The translations under genes and the position numbers were made by a program. Shown piece by piece: positions 24,645 to 33,392 of a stretch of DNA of 64,000 bases. The stretch spans positions 2,647,501 to 2,711,500 of the forward strand of contig NZ_CP109444.1 of assembly GCF_036227225.1 (NCBI RefSeq), read 5' to 3'. Below the pieces are notes generated by a model. It worked only from the letters and a program-made list of their open reading frames with translations, did not search any database and was not told the DNA's origin. Source of the stretch: Streptomyces sp. NBC_01478. Lineage in GTDB: Bacteria; Actinomycetota; Actinomycetes; Streptomycetales; Streptomycetaceae. How positions within the stretch are numbered: the stretch's first letter is position 1; each line of letters opens with the position of its first letter.

Positions 24645-26468
24645 TCACCCGGCCGCCTGGCTCTTCTGGTTCTTCGTGACCGGGGCCAACTGGTCGACCA
24701 GGCCCGGGTGTTGCTTCAGCCAGGTGCGGACGGCGGCCTGCTCCTCGCCCTTGCCGGACTTCTGGATCTGCGCCTCCAGACCGGTGAGCTGGGACTCGGT
24801 CATCCCGAAGTCCTTCAGCCACGTGCCGACGTCGGGGTTGTCGGCGGCGAAGCCCTTGCGCGCCACGGTGTGCACGCCGTCGCCCTTGCCCCAGGCGTTC
24901 TTCGGGTCGGTGAGCTTCTTCAGCTTGTAGTCGCTGTACGCCCAGTGCGGCGACCAGAGCGTGACGACGATCGGCTGCTTCTTGGCGTACGCCCGCTTCA
25001 GCTCGGCCAGCATCGCCGGAGTGGAGCCGTCCACGACGTCGTAGGAGCCCTGGAGGCCGTACTCCTTGAGGACCTTGGTCTTGAGGAGGCCCATCATTCC
25101 GGCGCTCGGTTCGATGCCGGTGATCTTGCCGCCGAACTCGGAGGCGTGGGTCTTGAGGTCCGCCAGGGTGTTGACGTCCTTCATGTACGCCGGGACGGTC
25201 AGCTCCAAGGACGTGGAGCCGTACCAACTGCCGATGTCGTCGAGTTGCTTGCCGTACTTCTTCCAGTACTCGGCGTGCGTGGTGGGCAGCCAGGAGTCGG
25301 TCTGGAAGTCGACCTGGCCGGTGGCGAGGCCGGTGTAGAGCGGGCCCGCCGCGTACTGGGTGGTCGTCACCTTGTAGCCGCGTTCCTCCAGGATCTCCTT
25401 CCAGAGGAAGGTGGAGGCGATGCCCTCGTCCCAGGGGATGTAGCCAATGGTGATGTTCTTGCCCTTGCCGACGTCCGTCGCGGAGGTCGCCTTCGTGCCT
25501 GCGGAGGGGCCGAAGACGCCCAGGCCGCCGGCCACCAGTGCGAGGACGACCACGCCGATCACGGCGAAGGCCGGGCGGGGGCGGTAGTTCCAGGGCTTGG
25601 CGCCACCCGCCGCGCGGGCCTTGGCGGCGGCCCTGCGACCGAGCGGGGAGATCTGGGTGCCGAGCGCGCCGGTCATCCGGTCGAGGTAGATCGCGAGGAC
25701 GACGATGCCGACGCCCGCCTCGAAGCCGAAGCCGATGTCGAGCTGGCCGATGGCCTCGTTGACGGCGCCGCCGAGGCCGCCGGTGCCGACCATGCCGGCG
25801 ATGACGACCATCGACAGGCCCAGCATGATGACCTGGTTGACGCCCGCCATGATCGTCGGGAGGGCGAGCGGCAGTTGGACGCGCAGGAGCGTGTCGCGCG
25901 GTGAGGTGCCGAACGCCTCGGCGGCTTCGACGAGTTCGGCGTCGACCTGGCGGATACCCAGCTCGGTCATGCGGACGCCGGGGGCGAGCGCGAAGATCAG
26001 GGTGGCGATGACGCCGGCGGAGGTGCCGAGCCCGAAGAAGAGGATCGCCGGGATCAGCAGCACCATCGACGGCATCGTCTGGAGCAGGTCGAGAGCGGGC
26101 CGTACGACCGCGCTGACCGTCCGGGAGCGGGCCGCCCAGATGCCCAGCGGAATCGAGATCACCAGGGCGATGACGGTCGCCACGAGCACCAGGGCCAGGG
26201 TCGACATGGCCCGGTCCCACAGGTCGAGCGAGTCGATCAGCAGGAACCCGGCGAAGGCCAGGACACCCGCGGCCAGTCCGCGCAGCCACCAGGCGATCAC
26301 CGCGAGGATGCCCGCGAGGAGCAGGGGTTCGGGGGCGGTGAGGACCGCGTTGATGCCGTCGTACATGCCCTCGACGACCGTCTTGATCGCGTCGAAGAGC
26401 CAGGACATGTGGGCGAGGAGCCAGTCGACACCGGAGTCGACCCAGTCGCCGAGCGGGAGCCTAGGCAC
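24645..26468 (-). CDS. Glycine betaine/quaternary amine ABC importer, fused permease and substrate-binding protein
   Basis: Fusion of 607 residues. Residues 1-290 form a ProW-type permease with about seven helices and the EAA loop (EAAEAFGTSPRDTLLRVQLP). A linker and another helix (PAFAVIGVVVLALVAGGLGV, about 300-320) follow, then an extracytoplasmic ProX/OpuAC-type domain starting NITIGYIPWDEGIAS. Its Trp residues (DSWLPTTHAEYW, VTLWSPHWAYSD) fit the aromatic cage for quaternary ammonium. This is the OpuAB-like arrangement with the receptor tethered to the permease. GTG start overlaps the ATPase gene by 8 nt. Predicted osmoprotectant uptake; choline is an alternative ligand. Confidence 0.92.
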   Translation of the reverse strand: MPRLPLGDWVDSGVDWLLAHMSWLFDAIKTVVEGMYDGINAVLTAPEPLLLAGILAVIAWWLRGLAAGVLAFAGFLLIDSLDLWDRAMSTLALVLVATVIALVISIPLGIWAARSRTVSAVVRPALDLLQTMPSMVLLIPAILFFGLGTSAGVIATLIFALAPGVRMTELGIRQVDAELVEAAEAFGTSPRDTLLRVQLPLALPTIMAGVNQVIMLGLSMVVIAGMVGTGGLGGAVNEAIGQLDIGFGFEAGVGIVVLAIYLDRMTGALGTQISPLGRRAAAKARAAGGAKPWNYRPRPAFAVIGVVVLALVAGGLGVFGPSAGTKATSATDVGKGKNITIGYIPWDEGIASTFLWKEILEERGYKVTTTQYAAGPLYTGLATGQVDFQTDSWLPTTHAEYWKKYGKQLDDIGSWYGSTSLELTVPAYMKDVNTLADLKTHASEFGGKITGIEPSAGMMGLLKTKVLKEYGLQGSYDVVDGSTPAMLAELKRAYAKKQPIVVTLWSPHWAYSDYKLKKLTDPKNAWGKGDGVHTVARKGFAADNPDVGTWLKDFGMTESQLTGLEAQIQKSGKGEEQAAVRTWLKQHPGLVDQLAPVTKNQKSQAAG

Positions 26469-27516
26469 GGGCGCTCACCTTCTCCTGCTCCGTGGGCTCG
26501 CCACCGAGGAACGCGACGAGGCGTGCCTGCGGTACGACTCCCACGACCTCGTCGGCCGCGTCGAGCACCGCGACCGGGTGGGTGAGGCGGGCGCTGAGGG
26601 CGCACAGGTCGGTGAAGGGCATGTCCGGGGTGGCGGTCGCGCAGTCGCAGTCGGCCTCGTGGCCGTCGACGCCGGTGTCCATGACGGAGCTCGCGGTCAG
26701 TACCCGGGAGCGGTCGACGTCCTGGATGAAGGAGGCGACGTAGTCGTTCGCGGGGCGGAGCAGGATGTCCTCGGCGGTGCCGGTCTGGACGATGCGGCCG
26801 TCGCGCATGACGGCGATGCGGTCGCCGAGGCGCATGGCCTCGTTGAGGTCGTGGGTGATGAAGACGATGGTCTTCTTCAACGACTTCTGGAGTTCCAGGA
26901 GTTTGTCCTGCATGTCCCGCCGGATCAGCGGGTCGAGCGCGCTGAACGACTCGTCCATGAGGAGCAGATCGGCGTCGGTCGCCAACGCCCTTGCCAGGCC
27001 CACGCGTTGCTGCATACCGCCGGACAGCTCGTCGGGCCAGGAGTCCTCCCAGCCGGCCAGACCGCACAGGGCGAGCGCCTCGTCGGCGCGGGCCTCGCGC
27101 TCGGCGCGGGGCACGCCCTGCACGGCCAGTCCGTAGGCGGCGTTCTCGCGGACGCTGCGGTGCGGGAAGAGCGCGAAGTGCTGGAAGACCATGCTGATCT
27201 TGCGGGCGCGGACCGCGCGCAGCTCGCGGTCGCCGAGCGCGGTCAGGTCCTGGCCGTCGAAGAGGACGCGGCCCGCGGTGGGCTCAAGGAGTCCGTTGAG
27301 CATCCGCAGGAGGGTGGACTTGCCGGAGCCGGACAGGCCCATGACGACGAAGATCTGGCCCGGTGCGACGGAGAAGGAGGCGTCGATCACGGCGGCGGTG
27401 GTGCCCTCGGCGCGCAGTTCCTCCCGGTCGGCTCCTGCGCGGAGCCGTTCGACTGCCTGGTCGGGTCGTCTGCCGAACACCTTGTGCAGGTGTTCGGCTT
27501 CTAGCCTGGCTGACAC
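26461..27516 (-). CDS. Glycine betaine ABC importer ATPase (ProV/OpuAA type)
   Basis: ATP-binding subunit of 351 residues: Walker A GLSGSGKST, Q-loop MVFQHFALFPHRSV, signature LSGGMQQRVGLARAL, Walker B LLLMDESFSALDPL and the H-loop FITHDLNEA. After the ATPase core a C-terminal extension of about 75 residues has CBS-like segments (PVAVLDAADEVVGVV), as in OpuAA/ProV, where they sense ionic strength. An acidic Cys-containing stretch (EADCDCATA) lies between. The GTG at 27516 with GAGAGG upstream removes 28 low-complexity codons. First gene of a two-gene operon with the fused permease-receptor. Confidence 0.93.
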   Translation of the reverse strand: MSARLEAEHLHKVFGRRPDQAVERLRAGADREELRAEGTTAAVIDASFSVAPGQIFVVMGLSGSGKSTLLRMLNGLLEPTAGRVLFDGQDLTALGDRELRAVRARKISMVFQHFALFPHRSVRENAAYGLAVQGVPRAEREARADEALALCGLAGWEDSWPDELSGGMQQRVGLARALATDADLLLMDESFSALDPLIRRDMQDKLLELQKSLKKTIVFITHDLNEAMRLGDRIAVMRDGRIVQTGTAEDILLRPANDYVASFIQDVDRSRVLTASSVMDTGVDGHEADCDCATATPDMPFTDLCALSARLTHPVAVLDAADEVVGVVPQARLVAFLGGEPTEQEKVSARA

Positions 27517-27713
27517 GCGTACCTCTCGATCGGGGGCAGGACATGGTGGCGGGGGCGACGGGCCTGAAGGCCCCTCGGCAGTTGAATGTGCAACCGGCAC
27601 CGCTCCGAGGCCGCGCCTGCCCTCGCTTCACCGACGCAAACACGGAGTGGGCCAGGTCACTCGCGCCGTAGGATCACCGGGGACGTGGCTGTCGGGGACC
27701 GTGGGGGGACGCC

Positions 27714-28082
27714 GTGGAACGACCGGACGACCGTGTGCCGTCGGCATTGCGCTTCAGTACGGAGCTCGTCGCCTGGATCGGTGTGCCCTGGGCCCTCTCC
27801 GGGCACTCGTGGCCGCTGGCCGTGCTGTCGCTGGTGGTGCTGATCGGGCTGCCGAGCGTCTTCACCACTCCGGGTGACAAGGCGCACGTGCTCGTCGCCG
27901 TCCCGGGGTGGGTGACGATCCTCCTCGTGCTGCTCCAGATCGCGGGCGCCCTGGTCGCCGCCTGGTGGATCATGCCGCTGTGGGCCGCCGTCCCGGTGTC
28001 CGTGCTCGCCGTCGCCACCCTGGTCGCGGAACGTCCGCGCTGGACATGGCTGTTGACACTGCCGGCCCGTGCCAGTACGTGA
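27714..28082 (+). CDS. Small integral membrane protein, YrdB/DUF2568 type
   Basis: Membrane protein of 122 residues with four predicted helices: around 15-30, 36-52, 62-82 and 86-104. Segments ALRFSTELVAWIGVPWAL and GLPSVFTTPGDK match the pattern I associate with DUF2568. Function unknown. Starts at GTG 27714 behind a G-rich site. It is on the opposite strand from the ABC operon and 18 bp before the exonuclease gene, so may be cotranscribed with it. Confidence 0.75.
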   Translation: MERPDDRVPSALRFSTELVAWIGVPWALSGHSWPLAVLSLVVLIGLPSVFTTPGDKAHVLVAVPGWVTILLVLLQIAGALVAAWWIMPLWAAVPVSVLAVATLVAERPRWTWLLTLPARAST

Positions 28083-28100
28083 CCGCGGGCGTCGTGCGGC

Positions 28101-29033
28101 ATGATGCGTGACGTGACCGGACGACTGATGCTTCTCGACACCGCCTCGCTCTACTTCCGCGCCTACTTCGGCGTCCCGGAGTCCGTGAAGGCGCCGGACG
28201 GGACGCCGGTGAACGCCGTGCGCGGGCTGCTCGAGTTCATCGACCGGCTGGTGAAGGACCATCGTCCGGACCAGTTGGTGGCGTGCATGGACGCGGACTG
28301 GCGGCCGCAGTGGCGGGTCGACCTGATCCCCACCTACAAGGCGCACCGCGTCGCCGAGGTGCGCGAGAGCGGCCCGGACGCGGAGGAGGTGCCGGACACG
28401 CTCTCCCCGCAGGTGCCGATCATCGAGGCGGTTCTCGACGCGGTCGGCATCGCGCGCGTGGGCGTCGAGCCGTACGAGGCGGACGACGTGATCGGCACGT
28501 TCACCGCGCACGCCAAGGGCCCGGTGGACATCGTCACCGGCGACCGCGACCTGTACCAGCTCGTCGACGACGCCCGTGGCGTCCGCGTGCTGTATCCGAT
28601 CAAGGGCGTCGGCACGCTCCAAGTCACCGACGAGGCGTTCCTGCGCGAGAAGTACGGCGTCGACGGGCGCGGCTACGTGGATCTGGCGCTGCTGCGCGGC
28701 GACCCCAGCGACGGTCTGCCGGGGGTGCCGGGCATCGGCGAGAAGACGGCGGCGAAACTGCTCGCCGAGTTCGGTGACGTGCCCGGGATCATGGCCGCGA
28801 TCGACGACCCCAAGTCCAAGCTGACTCCCTCGCAGCGCAAGCGTCTCGACGAGGCGCGGCCGTATGTCGCGGTCGCGCCCAAGGTCGTACGGGTCGCCGA
28901 CGACGTACCGCTGCCCGACGTCGACCCGGCACTGCCGCACGCCCCGCGTGATCCGGAGCTGGTGGGCGCACTGGCGGAGCGCTGGGGGCTGGGCGGATCA
29001 TTGCAGCGACTGCTCACCACGCTGGGCGCGTAA
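28101..29033 (+). CDS. 5'-3' exonuclease (flap-nuclease fold, Pol I N-domain-like)
   Basis: Stand-alone FEN-type nuclease of 310 residues, acting on 5' flaps or RNA primers. Metal ligands are visible as LMLLDTASLYFRAYF (Asp near 13), EPYEADDVIGTF and VTGDRDLYQLVD. The helix-hairpin-helix GVPGIGEKTAAKLLAEFG binds DNA. Actinobacteria carry such a protein besides DNA polymerase I. The start could be ATG 28101, ATG 28104 or GTG 28113; none has a strong ribosome site. Confidence 0.92.
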   Translation: MMRDVTGRLMLLDTASLYFRAYFGVPESVKAPDGTPVNAVRGLLEFIDRLVKDHRPDQLVACMDADWRPQWRVDLIPTYKAHRVAEVRESGPDAEEVPDTLSPQVPIIEAVLDAVGIARVGVEPYEADDVIGTFTAHAKGPVDIVTGDRDLYQLVDDARGVRVLYPIKGVGTLQVTDEAFLREKYGVDGRGYVDLALLRGDPSDGLPGVPGIGEKTAAKLLAEFGDVPGIMAAIDDPKSKLTPSQRKRLDEARPYVAVAPKVVRVADDVPLPDVDPALPHAPRDPELVGALAERWGLGGSLQRLLTTLGA

Positions 29034-29083
29034 GCATTGTTCTTGCCCTTTCTTTCTTGCCTTTCACAGAGAATGTAGTGCTA

Positions 29084-29101
29084 GCTTAGGTAAGCCTAAG
29101 C
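29084..29101. promoter_or_regulatory. Iron box (IdeR/DmdR-type operator)
   Basis: Palindrome GCTTAGG-4 nt-CCTAAGC, matching the TTAGG...CCTAA pattern bound by DtxR-family iron repressors (DmdR1 in Streptomyces). It lies 21 bp upstream of the siderophore-interacting protein start. Confidence 0.8.
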
Positions 29102-29122
29102 ATGGGAATCTGGGAGGCCGTC

Positions 29123-29968
29123 ATGGCAGAACGTCCGGCACGGAAGCCGCGTAAGCCCCACTCCGCGCAGGTCGTCCGCACCGAACGCCTGACTCCCCAC
29201 ATGCAGCGCGTGGTGCTCGGTGGCGAGGGTCTGGCCGAGTTCGCGGCGGACACCTGCACCGACCACTACGTGAAACTGCTGTTCCCGGCCGGGGGCGCCA
29301 CCTACCCCGAGCCCTTCGACATGGAGCGCATCCGCGCGGAGTTCCCGCGCGAGCAGTGGCCGGTGACCCGCACCTACACCGTGCGCGCCTGGGACTCCGA
29401 GCACCTCGAGATGACCCTGGACTTCGTGATCCACGGCGACGAGGGCCTCGCCGGGCCGTGGGCGACCCGGGTCCAGCCGGGCGAGACCGTCCACTTCATG
29501 GGCCCCGGCGGTGCCTACGCCCCCGACGCGGGCGCCGACTGGCATCTGCTCGCCGGGGACGAGAGCGCGCTGCCGGCGATCGCCCGCGCCCTGGAGTCGC
29601 TGCCCGAGGGCGCCACGGCACACGCCTTCGTGGAGATCTCCGGCCCGGAGGAGGAGCAGAAGATCGACTCCGACATCGAGGTCGTCTGGCTGCACCGCGG
29701 CGACCGTCCCGTCGGCGAGGCGCTCGCCGAGGCCGTACGGGCACTGGAGTTCCCGGAGGGCCGGCTGCACGCGTTCGTGCACGGCGAGGCTGCCTTCGTG
29801 AAAGACCTGCGCGCCCTGCTGCGGGTCGAGTTGGAGATCCCGCGCGAGGACCTGTCGATCTCCGGGTACTGGCGGCTGGGCCACAACGAGGACGGCTGGC
29901 AGGCGTCGAAGCGGGAGTGGAACGCGAAGATCGAAGCGGAGCAGGAGGGCGCTACGGCGGCTGCGTAG
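29123..29968 (+). CDS. Siderophore-interacting protein, FAD-dependent ferric reductase (ViuB type)
   Basis: Cytoplasmic flavoprotein of 281 residues predicted to reduce ferric-siderophores with NAD(P)H. The FAD domain (about 10-130) has RTYTVRAWD, the flavin-binding Arg-x-Tyr-(Thr/Ser) motif; the C-terminal SIP domain has LLAGDESALPAIARALESLP and HAFVHGEAAF with the final SGYWRLGHNEDGW. I start at ATG 29123, which has GGGAGG 5 nt upstream, rather than 29102, which abuts the operator. The iron box shows repression by iron. Monocistronic, followed by a hairpin. Confidence 0.93.
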   Translation: MAERPARKPRKPHSAQVVRTERLTPHMQRVVLGGEGLAEFAADTCTDHYVKLLFPAGGATYPEPFDMERIRAEFPREQWPVTRTYTVRAWDSEHLEMTLDFVIHGDEGLAGPWATRVQPGETVHFMGPGGAYAPDAGADWHLLAGDESALPAIARALESLPEGATAHAFVEISGPEEEQKIDSDIEVVWLHRGDRPVGEALAEAVRALEFPEGRLHAFVHGEAAFVKDLRALLRVELEIPREDLSISGYWRLGHNEDGWQASKREWNAKIEAEQEGATAAA

Positions 29969-29991
29969 CGCCCGGGAGCGGGCTGGGAACA

Positions 29992-30018
29992 GGGGCGGCG
30001 CCTTCGGGGCACCGCCCC
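29992..30018 (+). terminator. Terminator after the siderophore-interacting protein gene
   Basis: GGGGCGG (29992-29998) pairs with CCGCCCC (30012-30018), with an inner GCC/GGC pairing, 23 bp past the stop codon. Confidence 0.7.
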
Positions 30019-30051
30019 TTCGTCATGCGAGCACCGCCCCTTCGTCATGCG
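30010..30051. repeat. 20-bp direct repeat duplicating the terminator's 3' arm
   Basis: CACCGCCCCTTCGTCATGCG occurs at 30010-30029 and 30032-30051. The second copy provides an alternative partner for the GGGGCGG arm. Confidence 0.85.
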
Positions 30052-30146
30052 CCGGGCGCCGATGCGGCCGGAACGGCCCCGGGGGCGTGAGGACTTAGGC
30101 CCGTCACAGACACGGTGGCGTGACGCGGCCGAAACAGCACCTCCCT

Positions 30147-30170
30147 AATTTCTGTCACCCGACAGGAATT
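30147..30170. promoter_or_regulatory. TetR-type operator in front of the APC permease
   Basis: Near-perfect palindrome: AATTTCTGTC, 4 nt, GACAGGAATT (9 of 10 positions paired), 22 bp upstream of the permease GTG. Its left half with flanking bases (CCTAATTTCTGTC) is identical to the palindrome at 38978 before the urea/guanidine operon. TAATTT inside the left arm reads as a -10 box, so a bound repressor would block RNA polymerase. Confidence 0.85.
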
Positions 30171-30192
30171 CGCGCCGAAGGCAGGTGCCGCC

Positions 30193-31761
30193 GTGACCAC
30201 CACAGCCCCCTCCGACCTACGCCCCGACCCGCCCCACTCCTCCGCCGACGACAGCTCCCTCGAGGAGTTCGGCTACCGTCAGGAGCTGCACCGCAGCCTC
30301 GGCCGGTACGCGTCGTTCGCGGCCGGGTTCTCCTTCATCTCCGTACTGACGACCGTCTTCCAGTTCTTCGCCTTCGGGTACGCGTTCGGCGGCGCCGTCT
30401 TCTTCTGGGCCTGGCCGGTGGTACTGGTCGGCCAGTTGCTGGTGGCCGCGTGCTTCGCGGAACTGGCCGCGCGCTACCCGATCTCGGGCGCGATCTACCA
30501 GTGGTCCTCCCGCCTCTCGAACGCGACGTTCGGCTGGTTCGCGGGCTGGATCATGGTGATCGGCCAGATCGTGGTCGTGGCCGCGGCAGCACTGGCCCTC
30601 CAGATGGTCCTGCCGGCGATCTGGTCGGGCTTCCAACTGGTCGGCAGCGACCCGGCGCCCACCTCACCGGACGGCGCGGCCAACGCGGCGGTCCTCGGCG
30701 TGATCCTGCTGGTCCTGACGACGCTGGTGAACATCCTCGACAACCGCGTGATGTCCGTGATCAACCGGGTCGGGGTGACCGCCGAGATCATCGGCGCGAT
30801 CCTGATCGTCGTCCTCCTCCTGACCCACTCCAAGCGCACCCCGAGCATCACCTTCCACACGACCGGCAGCCTGGAGGGCGGCCTGCTCGGCGCACTGCTG
30901 GTGGGCTCGTTCACGGCGGCGTACGTGATGATCGGCTTCGACAGCGCCGGCGAGATGAGCGAGGAGACCCACAACCCGCGCCGCACCGCGCCCCGCACGA
31001 TCCTCACCGCGCTCAGCGCGGCGGGCCTGCTCGGCGGCCTGATCATCCTCGGCGGCCTGCTCGCCGCACCCAGCATGACCGACGGCCACCTGGGCGTCGA
31101 CGGCCTCAGCTACGTCCTGACGAGCAGCCTCGGCGACGGCGTCGGCAAGGCCCTGCTGGCGGACGTGGTGGTGGCGATAGCGGTAGCAACTCTGGCCATC
31201 CAGACGGCAGCCTGCCGCATGCTCTTCTCGATGGCCCGGGACACCCAACTCCCCTTCTCCGCCCGCCTGTCCAAGGTCAACCCCCGCACGGGCATGCCCA
31301 GCGCCCCCGCCATCGTCGTGGGCGTCCTCGCGGCCGCCCTGCTCCTCCTCAACTTCGCCTCCCCGGACGCGTTCCTCGCCATCGGCACCACCTGCATCGT
31401 GATGCTGTACCTGGCGTACGCGATGGTCACGGGCCCCCTCCTGCTCCGCCGCCTGCGCGGCGAGTTCGAGGTGGCCGGCACGGACGAGACGGGCGCACCC
31501 CTGTTCTCCCTGGGCCGCTGGGGCGTCCCGGTCAACGCGCTGGCGCTCGTCTACGGCCTCGTGATGACGGTCAACCTGGCGTGGCCCCGGGCCGCGGTGT
31601 ACGACCCGGCGGGCGGGCACTGGTACTTCCAGTGGTTCACGGTGTTGTTCCTGGTGGTGACGGTGGGGGTCGGACTCGGGTACCGGGCGGTACGGGCAGG
31701 ACGGGGTGACACGGCTCAGGAACCGGCTGCTGCGGAGGCCCTGCCGGAGCCGACTCGGTAG
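30193..31761 (+). CDS. APC-superfamily permease, probable urea/guanidine-regulon uptake system
   Basis: Transporter of 522 residues with about twelve transmembrane helices. The first is preceded by a cytoplasmic segment (LEEFGYRQELHRSLGRYASF) typical of the APA/ACT branch; the unwound helix-1 region is FAAGFSFISVLTTVFQFFAF. IMVIGQIVVVAAAALALQM and MIGFDSAGEMSEETHNPRR, the latter an APC-family signature, follow. The family moves amino acids, choline or amines, so the substrate is not set by sequence. It shares its operator with the carboxylase operon at 39-45.7 kb, suggesting it imports that pathway's substrate. GTG start; ends in its own hairpin terminator. Confidence 0.88.
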   Translation: MTTTAPSDLRPDPPHSSADDSSLEEFGYRQELHRSLGRYASFAAGFSFISVLTTVFQFFAFGYAFGGAVFFWAWPVVLVGQLLVAACFAELAARYPISGAIYQWSSRLSNATFGWFAGWIMVIGQIVVVAAAALALQMVLPAIWSGFQLVGSDPAPTSPDGAANAAVLGVILLVLTTLVNILDNRVMSVINRVGVTAEIIGAILIVVLLLTHSKRTPSITFHTTGSLEGGLLGALLVGSFTAAYVMIGFDSAGEMSEETHNPRRTAPRTILTALSAAGLLGGLIILGGLLAAPSMTDGHLGVDGLSYVLTSSLGDGVGKALLADVVVAIAVATLAIQTAACRMLFSMARDTQLPFSARLSKVNPRTGMPSAPAIVVGVLAAALLLLNFASPDAFLAIGTTCIVMLYLAYAMVTGPLLLRRLRGEFEVAGTDETGAPLFSLGRWGVPVNALALVYGLVMTVNLAWPRAAVYDPAGGHWYFQWFTVLFLVVTVGVGLGYRAVRAGRGDTAQEPAAAEALPEPTR

Positions 31762-31857
31762 CTAACGGAGAGGGGCCGGCGCTTCCTCGCCCCACGGGCC
31801 CGCCGCGCCCCTCTCCGCCCCCGGGCCGACCCCGGCTCGCCGCAGAGCCCCGACTCT

Positions 31858-31890
31858 CCACGGCTTCCTCGGCGCGCGGAAAAGCCGTGG
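31858..31890 (+). terminator. Terminator after the APC permease
   Basis: 9-bp perfect stem, CCACGGCTT (31858-31866) with AAGCCGTGG (31882-31890), loop of 15 nt, 97 bp past the stop codon. Confidence 0.7.
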
Positions 31891-31925
31891 TGGTGCTCCC
31901 CTGAATGGGGAACCCGGAGGCGGCC

Positions 31926-32408
31926 ATGGACAGTTCGCAGCAGCGCGGGTGGAGCAATAGAACTACGTCACACGGCGGCCCTGACCAGCCGCCGCCGGAG
32001 CGCAATCCATGGCGCCGAGTGCCGTGGTGGCTGTACGTCATCGGCGCGTTCACGGTGATCGTGGTGGTCTCCGTCGTCACGAATCCGTCGTCCTCGTCCA
32101 AGCCGTCGCCCTCGGTCACCGTGACGGAGACGGAGACGAAGGTGACGACCGGGCCGACCGTCACCTCCACCAGGACGATCGAAGAGACCGTACCGGCCGA
32201 GCACACGACCGAACCGTCGAAGCCGACCAAACACTCCGTCGAGCCGGCGAAACCGGCCGCGTCCACGGACACCGGATACGCGTACTACAAGGACTGCGAC
32301 GCCGCCCGGGCCGCAGGCGCCGCGCCGCTTCACCGAGGCGACCCCGGGTACCGGTCCGAGCTGGACCGGGACGGAGACGGCGTCGCCTGCGAGCCGTACA
32401 ACGGGTGA
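31926..32408 (+). CDS. Membrane-anchored excalibur calcium-binding protein
   Basis: Protein of 160 residues. A cytoplasmic N-terminus (about 1-33) precedes one transmembrane helix (WWLYVIGAFTVIVVVSVV). A long Thr/Ser/Pro/Glu-rich stalk (about 55-112) follows, then a C-terminal excalibur domain with YAYYKDCDAARAAGAAP and the metal loop DRDGDGVACE. The domain is outside the membrane and probably binds calcium through the Asp-x-Asp-x-Asp-Gly loop; its cellular role is unknown. ATG at 31926 has GGAGG 6 nt upstream. Confidence 0.9.
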   Translation: MDSSQQRGWSNRTTSHGGPDQPPPERNPWRRVPWWLYVIGAFTVIVVVSVVTNPSSSSKPSPSVTVTETETKVTTGPTVTSTRTIEETVPAEHTTEPSKPTKHSVEPAKPAASTDTGYAYYKDCDAARAAGAAPLHRGDPGYRSELDRDGDGVACEPYNG

Positions 32409-32444
32409 CTGCCGCGCCCCACCCACCACCTACCCTTGACCCCA

Positions 32445-33392
32445 ATGACCCGAAAGCGCCGTATCCCGCCCTCCCCCCTCCCCCAACGCGACGGGGTAGA
32501 CCCAGTGCGGGTCCGCCTGCCCCCCGAGGATTCCTGGGCCACCGTGCGTGAGTACCTGGTGGACCGGCTCTCGGGGGCGGGTGACGGCGTCGTCGATCAG
32601 ATGGTGGACGACGGGCTGATCGTCGGGGTGGACGGGAAGTCCGTGGCCGGGAGGTCGTACGAAGCCGGGATGTTCGTGTGGTTCCACCGGGAGCTGCCCG
32701 GTGAGGTCCCGGTGCCCTTTCCCGTGGAGGTCGTGTACCGGGACGAGCACATCGTCGTCGCCGACAAGCCGCACTTCCTCGCCACCACCCCGCGCGGCAG
32801 TCACGTCGTCGAGACGGCACTCGCGCGGCTGCGCAGGGAGTTGGGCATCCCGGCGCTGGGGGCCGCGCACCGGCTCGACCGGCTCACCGCGGGGCTCGTG
32901 CTGTTCACGGTGCGGCCCGAGGAACGGGGCGCGTACCAGGCGCTGTTCCGGGAGAAGCGGGTGCGGAAGGAGTACGAGGCCGTCGCGCCGTACGACTCCG
33001 GGCTCACCCTTCCGACCATCGTGCGTTCCCGGATTCTCAAGGAGCGTGGGGTGATGGCCGCCCGGCAGGTCGAGGGGGAGGTCAACGCCGTCAGCCGGGT
33101 TGAGCTGGTCGAGGAGCGGGGGGGCGGGCTCGCCCGGTACCGGCTGGTGCCCAGTACCGGGCAGACGCATCAACTGCGCGTCCACATGAGCGCGTTGGGC
33201 GTGCCCATCCTCGGCGACCCGCTCTACCCCGTGGTGACCGACCCCGTGCCGGACGGCGACTTCCGGCGGCCGCTCCAACTGCTGGCGCGGGCACTGGAGT
33301 TCACCGATCCGGTCACGGGCGTCGAGCACCGGTTCCGTAGCGGCCGGGTGCTCGAAGCATGGTCCTGCTACGGCGACTGGGCCACTCAGTAG
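32445..33392 (+). CDS. RluA-family RNA pseudouridine synthase
   Basis: Enzyme of 315 residues converting uridine to pseudouridine in rRNA or tRNA. The catalytic Asp lies in HRLDRLTAGLVLF; VVADKPHFLATTP, the KEYEAV strand and TGQTHQLRVHMSALGVPILG are further family motifs. The N-terminal part (about 20-80) resembles an S4-like domain. ATG 32445 is chosen over a TTG at 32436; a TACCCT box about 10 nt upstream suggests a leaderless transcript. The stop overlaps the convergent P450 gene by 7 nt. Confidence 0.9.
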   Translation: MTRKRRIPPSPLPQRDGVDPVRVRLPPEDSWATVREYLVDRLSGAGDGVVDQMVDDGLIVGVDGKSVAGRSYEAGMFVWFHRELPGEVPVPFPVEVVYRDEHIVVADKPHFLATTPRGSHVVETALARLRRELGIPALGAAHRLDRLTAGLVLFTVRPEERGAYQALFREKRVRKEYEAVAPYDSGLTLPTIVRSRILKERGVMAARQVEGEVNAVSRVELVEERGGGLARYRLVPSTGQTHQLRVHMSALGVPILGDPLYPVVTDPVPDGDFRRPLQLLARALEFTDPVTGVEHRFRSGRVLEAWSCYGDWATQ

